Numbered from the stretch's first letter, positions 16,545 through 26,540 are shown. The stretch: DNA of 64,000 bases from Tenacibaculum maritimum NCIMB 2154 (GCF_900119795.1 NZ_LT634361.1:2961001-3025000), one strand, 5' to 3'. Notes: generated from the sequence alone by a model not told the origin. Translations and numbers: made by a program.

Positions 16545-18794
16545 TTATATTCTTTTCGTTGTTAAATGAAACTCCTCATAAGTCTGTAATAAATTCATTA
16601 GACCTCCTAATAAATCTTTAGTTTCTAATAAAACACTAAAATATAAGGTAGTATTCTTAGGACTCGTTTCATCAGTTCTAATTCTAGCAACTTGCTTTTC
16701 AATAGATGCTGATACATCCTTTAGTAACTCTTGTTTATCTACTAAAATTCCATCTAATTTATCAAAAGAACGAGTTTCAAAAACAGTACTTACTTTCAAT
16801 AAAATTTCTGTCAATTGATTGTCTATTTTCTTAAGATCCTTTAGCTGCCCCTTTTTTAAGTTTTTATGGTTATTATTTACATGCTTATAACTAGCTCTAG
16901 AAATATAGCTAATTGACTGTGCTACATCTTGCAAATACCCTAATACCATGATATAAAACCTGCTGGCCTCTACAGAAGTTTCATCTAATGATTTTATAAA
17001 ATAGAAAACACCATCTTTTAAGCCATCAATTTCTTCATTTAATTTTCCAACATGTTTATCTGTTTTACGAAGTTTATTCAAATCATGATTTGCTAAGTCA
17101 TTTACAACATTTGTATATAATTTATTTACACGTGATGCTACTTCTGCAATATGGTCTGAGCTTTCTTCTATCACGCCATTAATTGTTATCAACTCAGCTC
17201 TCTCTATATAACGTTGCTCTTTCTTTTCTTTCTTTTTCTCTCTATGTTTAAGGGTGTTTCTTCCTATTAATAATGCTACCACTAATAATAAAATTGGTAC
17301 CATAACCATATTCCAACTAATTAAATATGCAACAACAGCAGCAGCTAAAAAAGCTACTATAGCTGTTAAAAACCATCCTCCCACTACATTAATAACTCCT
17401 GCTACTCTATATACCGCGCTCTCCCTTCCCCAAGCTCTATCTGCTAAAGAAGTACCCATTGCTACCATAAAAGTTACATAAGTTGTTGATAATGGCAGTT
17501 TCATAGATGTTGCTATAGATATTAAAATACCTGCTACAATTAAATTTACTGAAGCTCTTACCAAGTCAAAAGCTGGTGCTTCATAAGTCTTATCTTTCGA
17601 AAGTTCTATGACTGGTTTTTGAAACTTAGAATCAACAAAAGCTAATGTTTTTTTAGGAACAATCATGCTAATTCCTGTATTAATTCCCATTGCTGCTCTT
17701 ACAACTATTCTCGATAAAGGATTAGGCTGAAATTTTTCATGTCCTTCTCCTTGTCTTGACAAATTAATCCCTGTTTCTATTACATTTTTAGCTTTACTAG
17801 AAGTCCATAAAGTAACTACCATAATAGCCCCTGCTATTAATAATAACCATACATTAGAAGGCACTTTCTTGGCTAAAATCCCCATAGAAAAAGCATCTGA
17901 AGCAACTCCTGAAACTTCCCAAGCTTGATACGAATTCCATGCTGCAATTGGCACACCAATAAAGTTTACCAAATCATTTCCTGAAAAAGCCATTGCTAGA
18001 GAAAAAGTTCCTATTCCAATAATTAATTTTAATATATTTATTTTAAAGATCTTAATTAATAATTGAGAAATCAATGTCCAAACCACAAAACTACCTGCTA
18101 TAATGGCTAAAGTATTTCCTTCTATTAAATATTTTACGTCTTTATAAAAAGGAGTTCCTTTCATTCCTTTAATAATGATAAAGTAAGTAATTGCAGTAAT
18201 TGCAAAACCACCAAATAAAGCATTTATATACACTGCTCTTTTTTCGAAGTTAAATGAATATATCAATCTAGAGAAAAACTGAACAATTGCTCCTACCGAA
18301 AAAGCCACTACTACTGACAATAAGATTCCGTTTATAATTTGAACAGCTTTTTTATGATTGATATAATTCCATATATCTGAGATAGATTGTGTTTCATTAG
18401 CAGCTATCTTAATTAAAGAAATACATACTGCTGCTCCTAATAGTTCAAAAACAATAGAAACGGTTGTTGAAGTTGGCATTCCTAGAGAATTAAAGATATC
18501 CAACAATAAAATATCCGTAATCATTACTGCCATAAAAATAAACATGATATCTTGGAACATAAACATGTTAGGGTTGAAAATCCCTTTACGAGCTACTTCC
18601 ATCATACCACTAGAAGTTACTGCACCAAAAAACACTCCTAAGCTTGCAATAATCATTATATTTTTGACAGAAATAGCTTTAGAGCCTATTGCTGAATTCA
18701 AAAAATTAACAGCATCATTACTAACTCCTACAACTAGGTCGACAATAGCTAATACTGCTAAAGCCACTAACATTAAAATATATGGATCTCCCAT
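16545..18794 (-). CDS. PiT family inorganic phosphate transporter with C-terminal PhoU-like domain
   Basis: A 749-residue membrane protein. The N-terminal motif VVGVSNDAVNFLNSAIGSKAI and the second repeat FSGNDLVNFIGVPIAAW are the two PiT signatures (GxNDxANF type), and about twelve membrane helices run to residue ~520. The last ~220 residues are soluble and helical (ELITINGVIEESSDHIAEVASRVN ... FETRSFDKLDG), like a fused PhoU/DUF47 regulator, an arrangement common in Bacteroidota. It imports phosphate as a metal-phosphate complex or with H+/Na+. The porin gene lies 75 bp upstream on the same strand, so the two probably form one phosphate-uptake unit. Confidence 0.93.
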   Translation of the reverse strand: MGDPYILMLVALAVLAIVDLVVGVSNDAVNFLNSAIGSKAISVKNIMIIASLGVFFGAVTSSGMMEVARKGIFNPNMFMFQDIMFIFMAVMITDILLLDIFNSLGMPTSTTVSIVFELLGAAVCISLIKIAANETQSISDIWNYINHKKAVQIINGILLSVVVAFSVGAIVQFFSRLIYSFNFEKRAVYINALFGGFAITAITYFIIIKGMKGTPFYKDVKYLIEGNTLAIIAGSFVVWTLISQLLIKIFKINILKLIIGIGTFSLAMAFSGNDLVNFIGVPIAAWNSYQAWEVSGVASDAFSMGILAKKVPSNVWLLLIAGAIMVVTLWTSSKAKNVIETGINLSRQGEGHEKFQPNPLSRIVVRAAMGINTGISMIVPKKTLAFVDSKFQKPVIELSKDKTYEAPAFDLVRASVNLIVAGILISIATSMKLPLSTTYVTFMVAMGTSLADRAWGRESAVYRVAGVINVVGGWFLTAIVAFLAAAVVAYLISWNMVMVPILLLVVALLIGRNTLKHREKKKEKKEQRYIERAELITINGVIEESSDHIAEVASRVNKLYTNVVNDLANHDLNKLRKTDKHVGKLNEEIDGLKDGVFYFIKSLDETSVEASRFYIMVLGYLQDVAQSISYISRASYKHVNNNHKNLKKGQLKDLKKIDNQLTEILLKVSTVFETRSFDKLDGILVDKQELLKDVSASIEKQVARIRTDETSPKNTTLYFSVLLETKDLLGGLMNLLQTYEEFHLTTKRI

Positions 18795-18869
18795 TTCTTC
18801 GTATTTAATTTTTTCGCATGCAAATTTATATCCCTTACTTTGAGCTTATGTTAGGTTTATGTTATCTTT

Positions 18870-20075
18870 TTAGAAATGGATATCTACTTGCAAATGATAC
18901 ATTAATTGGTTTGGTTTTATGTCTAAATCTAGATAACTAACATCTGTTTGTATTTTTAATTTGTGCCCCGCTACATACTTAGAAAGCCCTAATGTATATT
19001 GGTTTTCGGGATTTTTAGCTGTAATAGCCTTGTCTAAAGATATATTGGTATAGCGTCCTGACAGCTCCCAATTACTAGGAAATAAATAGCCTGTTTGCAA
19101 GTTTACCCCGCTACCTACCTGCACTTGATCTCCTGTTAAGCTACCATCTGAGTTTTTTGCAATTGGATCTTTTGCATCTCTATATGCATATTCTCCCATA
19201 AAAGAAAAGCCTTTGTATTTGAACATTGCATCTACAAAAACCGTAGTGATATTAGTTTCATAAAACCCTATATCATTTTTCATATAACTACCTTGGTTGC
19301 TCCTATTTTTAACGGCATTATTATTAAAATCGTAGCTACCTCCAATAGCTAATTTGGGCTTTTTTTCTCTTTTTAAATCTCCTCCTTTATAATCACCTTT
19401 GCTACTAAACTCACCAAAAGGCAATACCTCTACCCTAGCCGTATATTGATGGCCTCCTAAATTTCCTGTAGTAATATTTCTCCCTTCTCCTTGCGCTATA
19501 GAAAGTACTTCTTTTACAATAATATTCTTTGACAGCCTAAAATGGTGCCTGAATTGCAAACCTAAATCTCTATCTATATTGAATCTACTATTTAAAAGCG
19601 ATCTATCTACTAATTGCAGGTTTCCTGAAGAAACGACCCTTTCTCTATTTCCAGGAAGTTTTGTTTGCCCTGCCCACAACTCAAAATTATGATAAAAGTT
19701 CCATTTAACAACAGCATCTAAAATATACCTTGGAGCATTGTTTGTAAATTCTGATACCCCTCCTATATCATTATTAGTCAGCCCTAACTCTAACTTGTAT
19801 TTCAATGTAGGTGAAAAAGCAAATCCGTTAAACTTTAATCGAGCTCTTCTGACTAGAAAAGATGACGAAGGGTTTGACAAACCATCTGCATCCGAGTCCC
19901 ATTTAGCGATAGTCAAAAACTGCATTCTAGCCCCAATATTCATGGACCAACTATTCTCTTTTCCTACCAAATTAAACAATCCTTTACCAAACTTGGGACT
20001 TTGCTTTTGCTGTGCTTGCATACTACACAGCATCAACATACTTACTGAAGTAAGTAACGTTTTAAATTTCATCAA
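18870..20075 (-). CDS. OprP-like phosphate-selective porin
   Basis: A 401-residue outer membrane protein. Residues 1-21 are a signal peptide (KTLLTSVSMLMLCSMQAQ). The body has alternating amphipathic strands with aromatic girdles: WSMNIGARMQFLTIAKWD, FLVRRARLKFNGF, YKLELGLTN, LWAGQTKLPGNRERV, FRHHFRLSKN, QTGYLFPSNWELSGRYTN, and it ends in a strand with terminal phenylalanine (LQVDIHF), the BAM recognition signal. The RRARLKFNG segment is typical of the phosphate-selective porin O/P family. Its place upstream of the PiT gene supports phosphate as the substrate. Confidence 0.88.
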   Translation of the reverse strand: MMKFKTLLTSVSMLMLCSMQAQQKQSPKFGKGLFNLVGKENSWSMNIGARMQFLTIAKWDSDADGLSNPSSSFLVRRARLKFNGFAFSPTLKYKLELGLTNNDIGGVSEFTNNAPRYILDAVVKWNFYHNFELWAGQTKLPGNRERVVSSGNLQLVDRSLLNSRFNIDRDLGLQFRHHFRLSKNIIVKEVLSIAQGEGRNITTGNLGGHQYTARVEVLPFGEFSSKGDYKGGDLKREKKPKLAIGGSYDFNNNAVKNRSNQGSYMKNDIGFYETNITTVFVDAMFKYKGFSFMGEYAYRDAKDPIAKNSDGSLTGDQVQVGSGVNLQTGYLFPSNWELSGRYTNISLDKAITAKNPENQYTLGLSKYVAGHKLKIQTDVSYLDLDIKPNQLMYHLQVDIHF

Positions 20076-20314
20076 TATAATTATTTAGTTGTCTGTTTTG
20101 TCGATACAAAGAACCAACACCTATGTTAATTTATTGTTAATGAAATATTAAATAAAAAACTGCCTTGGCCAAGGGCAGCTTGTCATATAAAACAGTTGAC
20201 AAAACTAAATAACTTATAATGACTCCTCTATCTTATCTAAGATGCTACAAAAGTATTTCAGCCTGTTTTCTTTATGGTTATTTAAAACTTAACAAACTGT
20301 TATCTTTAAAAAGC

Positions 20315-20350
20315 AAAAAAGCCGATATACAAGATATATCGGCTTTTTTA
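20315..20350 (-). terminator. Terminator of the nqr operon
   Basis: GCCGATATA ... TATATCGGC stem (20321-20343) with T tract on the minus strand, 20 bp after the nqrF stop. Confidence 0.85.
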
Positions 20351-20368
20351 TTTGCATTTTTAAAAGAA

Positions 20369-21676
20369 TTATCCTCCAAAGTCATCAAATCGGATGTTTT
20401 CATCTGGAATTCCAAAGTCTTCCCCCATTTTTTGAACAGCTTTATTCATTAATGGAGGGCCACAGAAGTACAATTCAATATCTTCTGGCGCATCATGCTT
20501 ACTTAAATAGTTATCAATTACACAATTATGCACAAACCCTACAAATCCATCACCTTCAGCTTCCATACTATCTTTTACTTTCCAGTTATCCTCTGGTAAA
20601 GGCTCAGATAAAGCTATATGGAATTTAAAGTTCGGGAAATGTTTTTCTAAATCATAGAAATGGTCTAGGTAAAACAACTCTCTCTTAGAACGCCCTCCAT
20701 ACCAGTATGATACTTTACGTCCTGTCTTCAACGTTTTAAATAAATGATACAAATGAGAACGCATTGGTGCCATACCAGCTCCACCACCTACATACAACAT
20801 TTCTGCTTCCGAATCATTAATAAAGAATTCTCCATAAGGTCCAGAAATAGTTACTTTATCTCCTACCTTTCTCGAAAAAACATACGAAGATGCTACCCCT
20901 GGATTCACATCCATCCATCCACCCTTTGCTCTATCAAAAGGAGGAGTTGCAATACGGACATTTAACATGATTTCACGTCCTTCGGCAGGGTAAGAGGCCA
21001 TAGAATAAGCTCTTTCTACTGTTTCAAGGTTCTTCATTACTAAAGGCCATAGCTTAAATTTATCCCATTCTTCTTTGAATTTATCTGGTGTTTCATGCTC
21101 TTCTGGATGCGCTGTAATATCCATATCTGCAAACTTCACTTCACAAGCTGGTATTTCTATTTGAATATATCCACCTGCTTTATAATCCATATCTTCTGGA
21201 ATTTCTACAACAAACTCTTTAATAAAAGACGCTACGTTATAATTTCTAACAACTGTAGCTTCCCATTTCTTTATTCCAAAAATTTCCTCTGGAATAGAAA
21301 TATTCATATCTTGTTTCACCTTCACCTGGCATGCTAAACGAGCTCCATGTGCTAGCTCTTTACGTGTAAAGTGTGGGGTTTCTGTTGGTAAAGCTTCTCC
21401 TCCACCTGTATTCACGTGGCATTCACATTGAATACAAGTTCCACCACCACCACAAGCAGATGGTAAAAATATTTTTTCACCTCCTAATGTTGACAATAAA
21501 GAGCTTCCTGAAGGTACCTCTATTGTTTTATCTCCGTTAATTGTGATTTTTACAGGACCTGACGGTGCTAATTTTTGCTTTACAAATAATAACAATGCTA
21601 CTAATAACAGCGTTATTACCAAAAAGGCAACCACCGTTACCATGATTGTTCCTAATGTACTTGTTGCTAATATCAT
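20369..21676 (-). CDS. nqrF: Na+-translocating NADH:quinone reductase subunit F
   Basis: A 435-residue electron input subunit. It has one N-terminal membrane helix (residues ~5-32), a plant-type 2Fe-2S domain with CGGGGTCIQCEC (Cys75, 81, 84) and a fourth Cys in ARLACQVKV, then an FAD domain (YSMASYPAEG, the RxYSxxS-like flavin motif) and an NADH domain (YVGGGAGMAPMRSHL, YWYGGRSKRELFY, ELYFCGPPLMNKAV), ending in DDFGG. It oxidises NADH and passes electrons to the 2Fe-2S centre and on to the membrane subunits. Its ATG overlaps the nqrE stop (TAATG). Last gene of the operon. Confidence 0.97.
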   Translation of the reverse strand: MILATSTLGTIMVTVVAFLVITLLLVALLLFVKQKLAPSGPVKITINGDKTIEVPSGSSLLSTLGGEKIFLPSACGGGGTCIQCECHVNTGGGEALPTETPHFTRKELAHGARLACQVKVKQDMNISIPEEIFGIKKWEATVVRNYNVASFIKEFVVEIPEDMDYKAGGYIQIEIPACEVKFADMDITAHPEEHETPDKFKEEWDKFKLWPLVMKNLETVERAYSMASYPAEGREIMLNVRIATPPFDRAKGGWMDVNPGVASSYVFSRKVGDKVTISGPYGEFFINDSEAEMLYVGGGAGMAPMRSHLYHLFKTLKTGRKVSYWYGGRSKRELFYLDHFYDLEKHFPNFKFHIALSEPLPEDNWKVKDSMEAEGDGFVGFVHNCVIDNYLSKHDAPEDIELYFCGPPLMNKAVQKMGEDFGIPDENIRFDDFGG

Positions 21677-22443
21677 TATTTTGTAATTTCTTTTGTATTA
21701 TTCGCTAATTTTTCTGTTTCCTTAACCTCTTTTGTTTCCTCTTCAGTTAATTGCGTTTCTTTCTTAGTATTTTCTGGTTTCAAAATAGTAGCTTCTACTT
21801 TTTTAGTTTGTTTTGTATCTTCATCTCCACCTGTTAACATTCCTCCAAAACTCATAAAACCAATAGCCATTAAACCAGTTACAATAAATGTAATTCCTAA
21901 ACCTCTTAAAGGTGCAGGAATACTAGAGTATCTAATTTTTTCACGAATAGCAGCAATTGCTAAGATTGCTAAGAACCAGCCAATACCAGAACCTACTCCA
22001 TAAGTAAATGCCAATCCTAAAGTTGGTATTTCACGAGATTGCATAAATAAAGAGCCTCCTAAAATGGCACAGTTTACTGCAATTAATGGTAAGAAAATTC
22101 CTAGAGAGTTGTATAAAGATGGAGAAAATTTCTCTACAATAATTTCTACCAATTGTACCATGGTTGCAATTGTTGCAATAAACATAATAAATGATAAAAA
22201 ACTTAAATCATAAGCTGCATATTCCTCTCCTAACCAAGATAAAGCTCCTGGTTGTAATATATACTGGTCTAATAGCCAGTTTAAAGGTATAGTAACTGCC
22301 AATACAAAGATTACTGCGGCTCCTAAACCTACTGCCGTAGATACTTTTTTAGATACAGCAAGGTAAGAACACATTCCTAAGAATACGGAGAATACCATGT
22401 TATCTATAAATATCGACTTAAAAAATAATTCTAAATGTTCCAT
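21676..22443 (-). CDS. nqrE: Na+-translocating NADH:quinone reductase subunit E
   Basis: A 255-residue membrane subunit, six helices in the RnfA/NqrE layout (FFKSIFIDNMVFSVFLGMCS, VNCAILGGSLFM, GVGSGIGWFLAILAIAAIREK). The two conserved cysteines (MCSY and NCAIL) that ligate the intramembrane iron cluster together with NqrD are present. Vibrio-type NqrE has about 200 residues; here ~40-50 extra C-terminal residues form a charged Glu/Lys/Thr tail (KVEATILKPENTKKETQLTE...). The tail carries no motif and should be in solution. Confidence 0.96.
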   Translation of the reverse strand: MEHLELFFKSIFIDNMVFSVFLGMCSYLAVSKKVSTAVGLGAAVIFVLAVTIPLNWLLDQYILQPGALSWLGEEYAAYDLSFLSFIMFIATIATMVQLVEIIVEKFSPSLYNSLGIFLPLIAVNCAILGGSLFMQSREIPTLGLAFTYGVGSGIGWFLAILAIAAIREKIRYSSIPAPLRGLGITFIVTGLMAIGFMSFGGMLTGGDEDTKQTKKVEATILKPENTKKETQLTEEETKEVKETEKLANNTKEITK

Positions 22444-22518
22444 ATTTTTATAGTATTGAGTGCTGAGTTCATTAGCATTAAGGTTTTAAACTTTATGCTA
22501 AGAAATCTCTTTACTTTT

Positions 22519-23163
22519 TTAATCTTCTATTAATGCTGTATTTCTACTACGTTGTACCCAAATAATAAGCCCAACTACAATTAATGCCATAGGAGGCATA
22601 ATCATAAACCCATTATTTTCATACCCTAGAGCATATACACCTGTTTTTTCAATTGGGTCTCCTAATACTTTATATCCTAATAATGTACCCGATCCGAATA
22701 GTTCTCTAAAAAAGGCTACTATAATCAAAATAACTCCATATCCTAAAGCATTTCCAATTCCATCTAAAAATGACTCCCATGGTTTATTTCCTAAAGCAAA
22801 AGCCTCAAAACGTCCCATGATAATACAGTTTGTTATAATTAGCCCTACGAAAACCGATAGTGTTTTACTCAATTCGTACGCAAATGCTTTCAATACCAAA
22901 TCAACAATAATTACCAAAGCAGCAACCACGATTAATTGTACAATAATTCTAATTTTAGAAGGAATGATATTTCTCATTAATGAGATTACTACGTTTCCTA
23001 ATCCTAATACAAATAAAACGGAAACAGACATTACAATTGCTGCTTCTAATTGTGCTGTAATAGCCAATGCAGAACAAATACCTAGTACTTGAATTGTAAT
23101 TGGATTGTTATCTGCTAGCGGATCTGTAATTAAAGCCGCGTCTTTTTTTGATAAAAGTCCCAT
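22519..23163 (-). CDS. nqrD: Na+-translocating NADH:quinone reductase subunit D
   Basis: A 214-residue membrane subunit with six helices, homologous to RnfE and pseudo-symmetric with NqrE. LGICSALAIT and TNCIIMGRFEAFAL hold the conserved cysteines of the NqrD/E iron site. Short N-terminal soluble part (KKDAALITDPLADNNP). It is separated from nqrE by 75 bp, the largest gap within the operon, and from nqrC by three. Confidence 0.96.
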   Translation of the reverse strand: MGLLSKKDAALITDPLADNNPITIQVLGICSALAITAQLEAAIVMSVSVLFVLGLGNVVISLMRNIIPSKIRIIVQLIVVAALVIIVDLVLKAFAYELSKTLSVFVGLIITNCIIMGRFEAFALGNKPWESFLDGIGNALGYGVILIIVAFFRELFGSGTLLGYKVLGDPIEKTGVYALGYENNGFMIMPPMALIVVGLIIWVQRSRNTALIED

Positions 23164-23166
23164 AGT

Positions 23167-23907
23167 TTATTTCAATGTTTTAAAATAAGGTACATACTGC
23201 TTTAGTTCTGATTTAAGCATTGCCGACACACCATCTCCTGTAATGGTTGCTCCTGCAATTGCATCTACCTCGTTATCATTTTTATCTTTATTTTTAGGAT
23301 CATTGTTCCCTTTTGCTACCCTTATTCCTTTAAAATCACCTCCACTCATCATATACTCTCCTGTAAAGTCATCCATAAAAAAACGCTGCTTGATATTGGC
23401 TCCTAATCCCGCAGTTTCTCCTTTATGGTCAAAGAAAACACCTTGAACAACCATTTCTTTATCCATGGCTACATATCCCCAAATAGCATCCCAGAGTCCT
23501 TTTCCTCGAATTGGAGCTATATAATACGTTTTACCATCTTTTTCACCTATAAATAATGGCAACCTTCTTAAAATACCTGATTTTGCATTTGCTTGTTCCT
23601 TTTTAATATCAATTAAATAAGCCTTTGCATCTTCAATTATTTTATCTCCTTGGATAACAATTTGTTTTTTGATATACTTACTAAATTCTTCTTCTACCCT
23701 ATTAGTAGAAACAAATTTCACACTCGATCCTTCATTTTCATTTACGCCCATGGCGTATAAAATGTTTTGCTTTTTTTCAACACGTTTATTAGCATCTATA
23801 TTGGGCCTTAAATATGACGCTGTAAAAGCTAACAAGGCACCTACTACTAATACCATTCCAATGGCAAAAAGTACGGTATATAAATTACTATCTGTTCTCT
23901 TACTCAT
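23167..23907 (-). CDS. nqrC: Na+-translocating NADH:quinone reductase subunit C
   Basis: A 246-residue subunit with an N-terminal membrane anchor (LFAIGMVLVVGALLAFTASYL) and a periplasmic FMN-binding domain. The covalent FMN motif appears as AGATIT, with the acceptor Thr near residue 223 (consensus SGAT-x-T; Ser replaced by Ala). KGLWDAIWGYVAMD and FFDHKGETAGLGA are conserved family segments. It relays electrons across the periplasmic side. Confidence 0.96.
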   Translation of the reverse strand: MSKRTDSNLYTVLFAIGMVLVVGALLAFTASYLRPNIDANKRVEKKQNILYAMGVNENEGSSVKFVSTNRVEEEFSKYIKKQIVIQGDKIIEDAKAYLIDIKKEQANAKSGILRRLPLFIGEKDGKTYYIAPIRGKGLWDAIWGYVAMDKEMVVQGVFFDHKGETAGLGANIKQRFFMDDFTGEYMMSGGDFKGIRVAKGNNDPKNKDKNDNEVDAIAGATITGDGVSAMLKSELKQYVPYFKTLK

Positions 23908-23909
23908 AA

Positions 23910-25136
23910 TTAGACAGTTTTAACTTTAGCACGTTTTAATCTTTTCTTTATATTTCCTTGTACCACATAATGGTCAATAGTTGGAGCGAAAACGTTCATT
24001 AATAAAATAGCTAACATTACTCCTTCTGGATATGCTGGGTTAAATACGCGAATCATAATAGACATAAACCCTATTAAAAAACCATAAATCCATTTTCCTT
24101 TATTCGTTTGCGAAGCTGTTACTGGATCTGTTGCCATATATACCGCTCCAAAAGCAAAACCTCCAATAAATAAATGTTTCCAGAAATCTAAGCTCATTAA
24201 TCCGTAAAACTTACTTGTTTCACCAATAATTCCTAAGCCCACTACCTGATTAAATACAAATCCCATTACCAAAGCACCAAGTACTGCTGATAACATAATT
24301 CGCCAGCTTCCTATTTTTGTAAATACTAAAAACAATGCTCCTAATATTATCAACAAAGTAGATGTTTCACCTACAGAACCTGGAATAAATCCAAAAAACA
24401 TATCGGAAACGGAATAATTAAGAGGTTGTGATTGCGCCAAACTACCTAAGATTGTTTCTCCTGAAATAGCATCTGCTACAGCTCCATCCGCCAAGTTTTG
24501 AACTCGAGGATCTGCCCCCGTTACCCAAACTTTATCACCACTCATCCACGTTGGATATGCAAAAAACAAAAATGCTCTCACAGTTAAAGCTGGGTTTAAG
24601 ATATTCATACCCGTACCTCCAAAAACTTCCTTTCCTATTACAACACCAAAAATTACCGCTACTGCTAGCATCCATAAAGGAAGATCTACAGGAACGATTA
24701 AAGGAATAAGCATCCCTGTTACCAAGTATCCTTCTTCTACTTCATGCCCTTTAATCACTGCAAAAATAAATTCTACAATCAATCCTACCACATACGAAAC
24801 TACCACTAATGGTAAAATTTTAGTTGCTCCAATAAATAAGTTATCTAAATTCCAGAATTCTCCACTAAAGAAAGACATTCCAGAAGTAAAATTACCATTT
24901 ACTGCTACGTGATGTTGAAAACCTGCATTGAACATACCAAATATCAAACATGGAACTAAAGCCATTATAACAATATTCATAGTACGTTTTAAATCGTCTG
25001 CTGCCTTTATATGAGTTCCTCCGTGAGTTGTCTCATTTGGCAAATATAAAAAGGTATGGATTGCATTAAATGCAGGAGCCATTTTAGTTCCTTTATATTT
25101 CTCTTTTAAATTATGTAAATTTTGTTTTAAGCCCAT
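23910..25136 (-). CDS. nqrB: Na+-translocating NADH:quinone reductase subunit B
   Basis: A 408-residue membrane subunit with about ten helices, forming the Na+ channel. PGSVGETSTLLIILG around residue 250 holds the Thr that carries the covalent FMN (GETST context), and FGGTGMNILNPALTVRAF and KGHEVEEGYLVTGMLIPLI are family signatures. N-terminal cytoplasmic part (KQNLHNLKEKYKGTK) as in other NqrB. Starts four bases after the nqrA stop. Confidence 0.97.
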   Translation of the reverse strand: MGLKQNLHNLKEKYKGTKMAPAFNAIHTFLYLPNETTHGGTHIKAADDLKRTMNIVIMALVPCLIFGMFNAGFQHHVAVNGNFTSGMSFFSGEFWNLDNLFIGATKILPLVVVSYVVGLIVEFIFAVIKGHEVEEGYLVTGMLIPLIVPVDLPLWMLAVAVIFGVVIGKEVFGGTGMNILNPALTVRAFLFFAYPTWMSGDKVWVTGADPRVQNLADGAVADAISGETILGSLAQSQPLNYSVSDMFFGFIPGSVGETSTLLIILGALFLVFTKIGSWRIMLSAVLGALVMGFVFNQVVGLGIIGETSKFYGLMSLDFWKHLFIGGFAFGAVYMATDPVTASQTNKGKWIYGFLIGFMSIMIRVFNPAYPEGVMLAILLMNVFAPTIDHYVVQGNIKKRLKRAKVKTV

Positions 25137-25140
25137 AATC

Positions 25141-26493
25141 TTATCCTAATTCTTCTCTCATTAAATCTAAACCTTCACGAATGATTTTTTGATGAGGTTG
25201 TTTAGATACACATATAAATTCTGTTAATGCAAAATCTTCTGGTGCTACTTCATAAGCTCCTAAAGCTTCCATTTCATCTAAATCTTTATACATACACGCT
25301 TTTAATAGCTGCATTGGATAGATGTCTAAAGGAAATACTTCTTCATATGCTCCAGTTACTACAAATGCTCTATGCTCTCCATTGGTATTTGTATTCAAGT
25401 CATATTTTTTCTTAGGGTTTAACCATGAAAATGTAAAAGCTCTAGAGGTTGACACCTTATTAAACACAGGTTTATTCCATCCAAAAAACTCATAATCATC
25501 TCCTTCTGGAATAGCGGTGATTTGATTATCATAGTATCCTAAATTTCCTTTTTCAGAAATTTGTGTACCACTCAGTACATTCCCACTAATAACTCTGGTA
25601 TTTTCAGCCTCTAAATTCCCTTTTGCAAAAGTTTCAACAGCTGCTCCTGAATGTACACTTACATATTGAGGTTTGCTAAACTTAGACCCTACCAATGCAA
25701 TTACTCTTTTTGCATTAAATTTTCCTGTTAAGAATAATTCTCCTATGATAACAAGATCCTGCGGATTTACAACCCAAACGACTTCTCCTTTATTAATTGG
25801 ATCAATCTGTGCAATTTGCGTACTAACATTCCCTATAGGGTGCGGACCCGAAACTCTATGTAATTCAACTCCTTTTACAGTTGCCAAAGGAGAAAGAGTT
25901 GCTTCTTTGGCTATAGATACATGTACTTTACCTTCTGTTAATTTCCCTAAAACATTAATAGCCGTTTGTAACTCAGCTTCTTTTCCTTTTAACGTATAAT
26001 CATAATCTGGTGCTAGTGGCGCACTTGCGTATGCTGAAATAAAAATGGCTTTGGGTGCTTGGTTAGGATTTGCAATTACATCGTATGGACGCTGCTTTAC
26101 AAATGGCCAACACCCTGAATTGAACAGGTGATTTTTCACCTCCTCAGCATTCATGGCATCTACATTTTTCTTACCGAAATCTACTGACTCCTGCTTTCCA
26201 TCAGCAAGAATTCTCATTTCTAATACTTTTCTTCGATCTCCTCGAATTATTTCTATCACTTTCCCGCTTACAGGACTAGGAAATAAAATGCGCTCATCAC
26301 TTTTATTATAAAAAAGTGGTTCTCCTGCTTTTACTTCAGTTCCTTCTTTCGCTAAAATTTTAGGAATAACTCCGTGAAAATCACTCGGCTTTACCGCATA
26401 AACACCACTAACTGGAATCTCAGTAGTTACTTGTTCTGCTTCGCCAACCAGCTTAATATCTAAGCCTTTTTTAATACGGATGTCTTTTGACAT
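25141..26493 (-). CDS. nqrA: Na+-translocating NADH:quinone reductase subunit A
   Basis: A 450-residue soluble subunit. I place the start at the ATG at 26493 (MSKDIRIKKGLDIKLVG), which gives the usual NqrA N-terminus. A longer frame begins at 26535 with TTG, but that TTG is the end of the promoter element TAAATTTG (26533-26540), so it cannot be translated. Visible domains: a lipoyl-like N-terminal barrel (AKEGTEVKAGEPLFYNK, PVSGKVIEIIRGDRRKVLE), a Rossmann-like middle part (GPHPIGNVSTQIAQIDPIN, VVWVVNPQDLVIIG), and a C-terminal helical domain. First gene of a six-gene operon in the classic ABCDEF order. Confidence 0.96.
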   Translation of the reverse strand: MSKDIRIKKGLDIKLVGEAEQVTTEIPVSGVYAVKPSDFHGVIPKILAKEGTEVKAGEPLFYNKSDERILFPSPVSGKVIEIIRGDRRKVLEMRILADGKQESVDFGKKNVDAMNAEEVKNHLFNSGCWPFVKQRPYDVIANPNQAPKAIFISAYASAPLAPDYDYTLKGKEAELQTAINVLGKLTEGKVHVSIAKEATLSPLATVKGVELHRVSGPHPIGNVSTQIAQIDPINKGEVVWVVNPQDLVIIGELFLTGKFNAKRVIALVGSKFSKPQYVSVHSGAAVETFAKGNLEAENTRVISGNVLSGTQISEKGNLGYYDNQITAIPEGDDYEFFGWNKPVFNKVSTSRAFTFSWLNPKKKYDLNTNTNGEHRAFVVTGAYEEVFPLDIYPMQLLKACMYKDLDEMEALGAYEVAPEDFALTEFICVSKQPHQKIIREGLDLMREELG

Positions 26494-26532
26494 AGTAGGT
26501 CTGACTTTAATTTTAATTATCTTAAAAACACG

Positions 26533-26540
26533 CAAATTTA
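26533..26540 (-). promoter_or_regulatory. -7 element of the nqr operon
   Basis: TAAATTTG on the minus strand, 40 bp before the nqrA ATG. It decides against the upstream TTG as start. Confidence 0.6.

Noticed and set aside
26493..26535. Longer NqrA start at 26535.
   Set aside because: Its TTG is part of the TAAATTTG promoter element, and the ATG at 26493 gives the conserved N-terminus.
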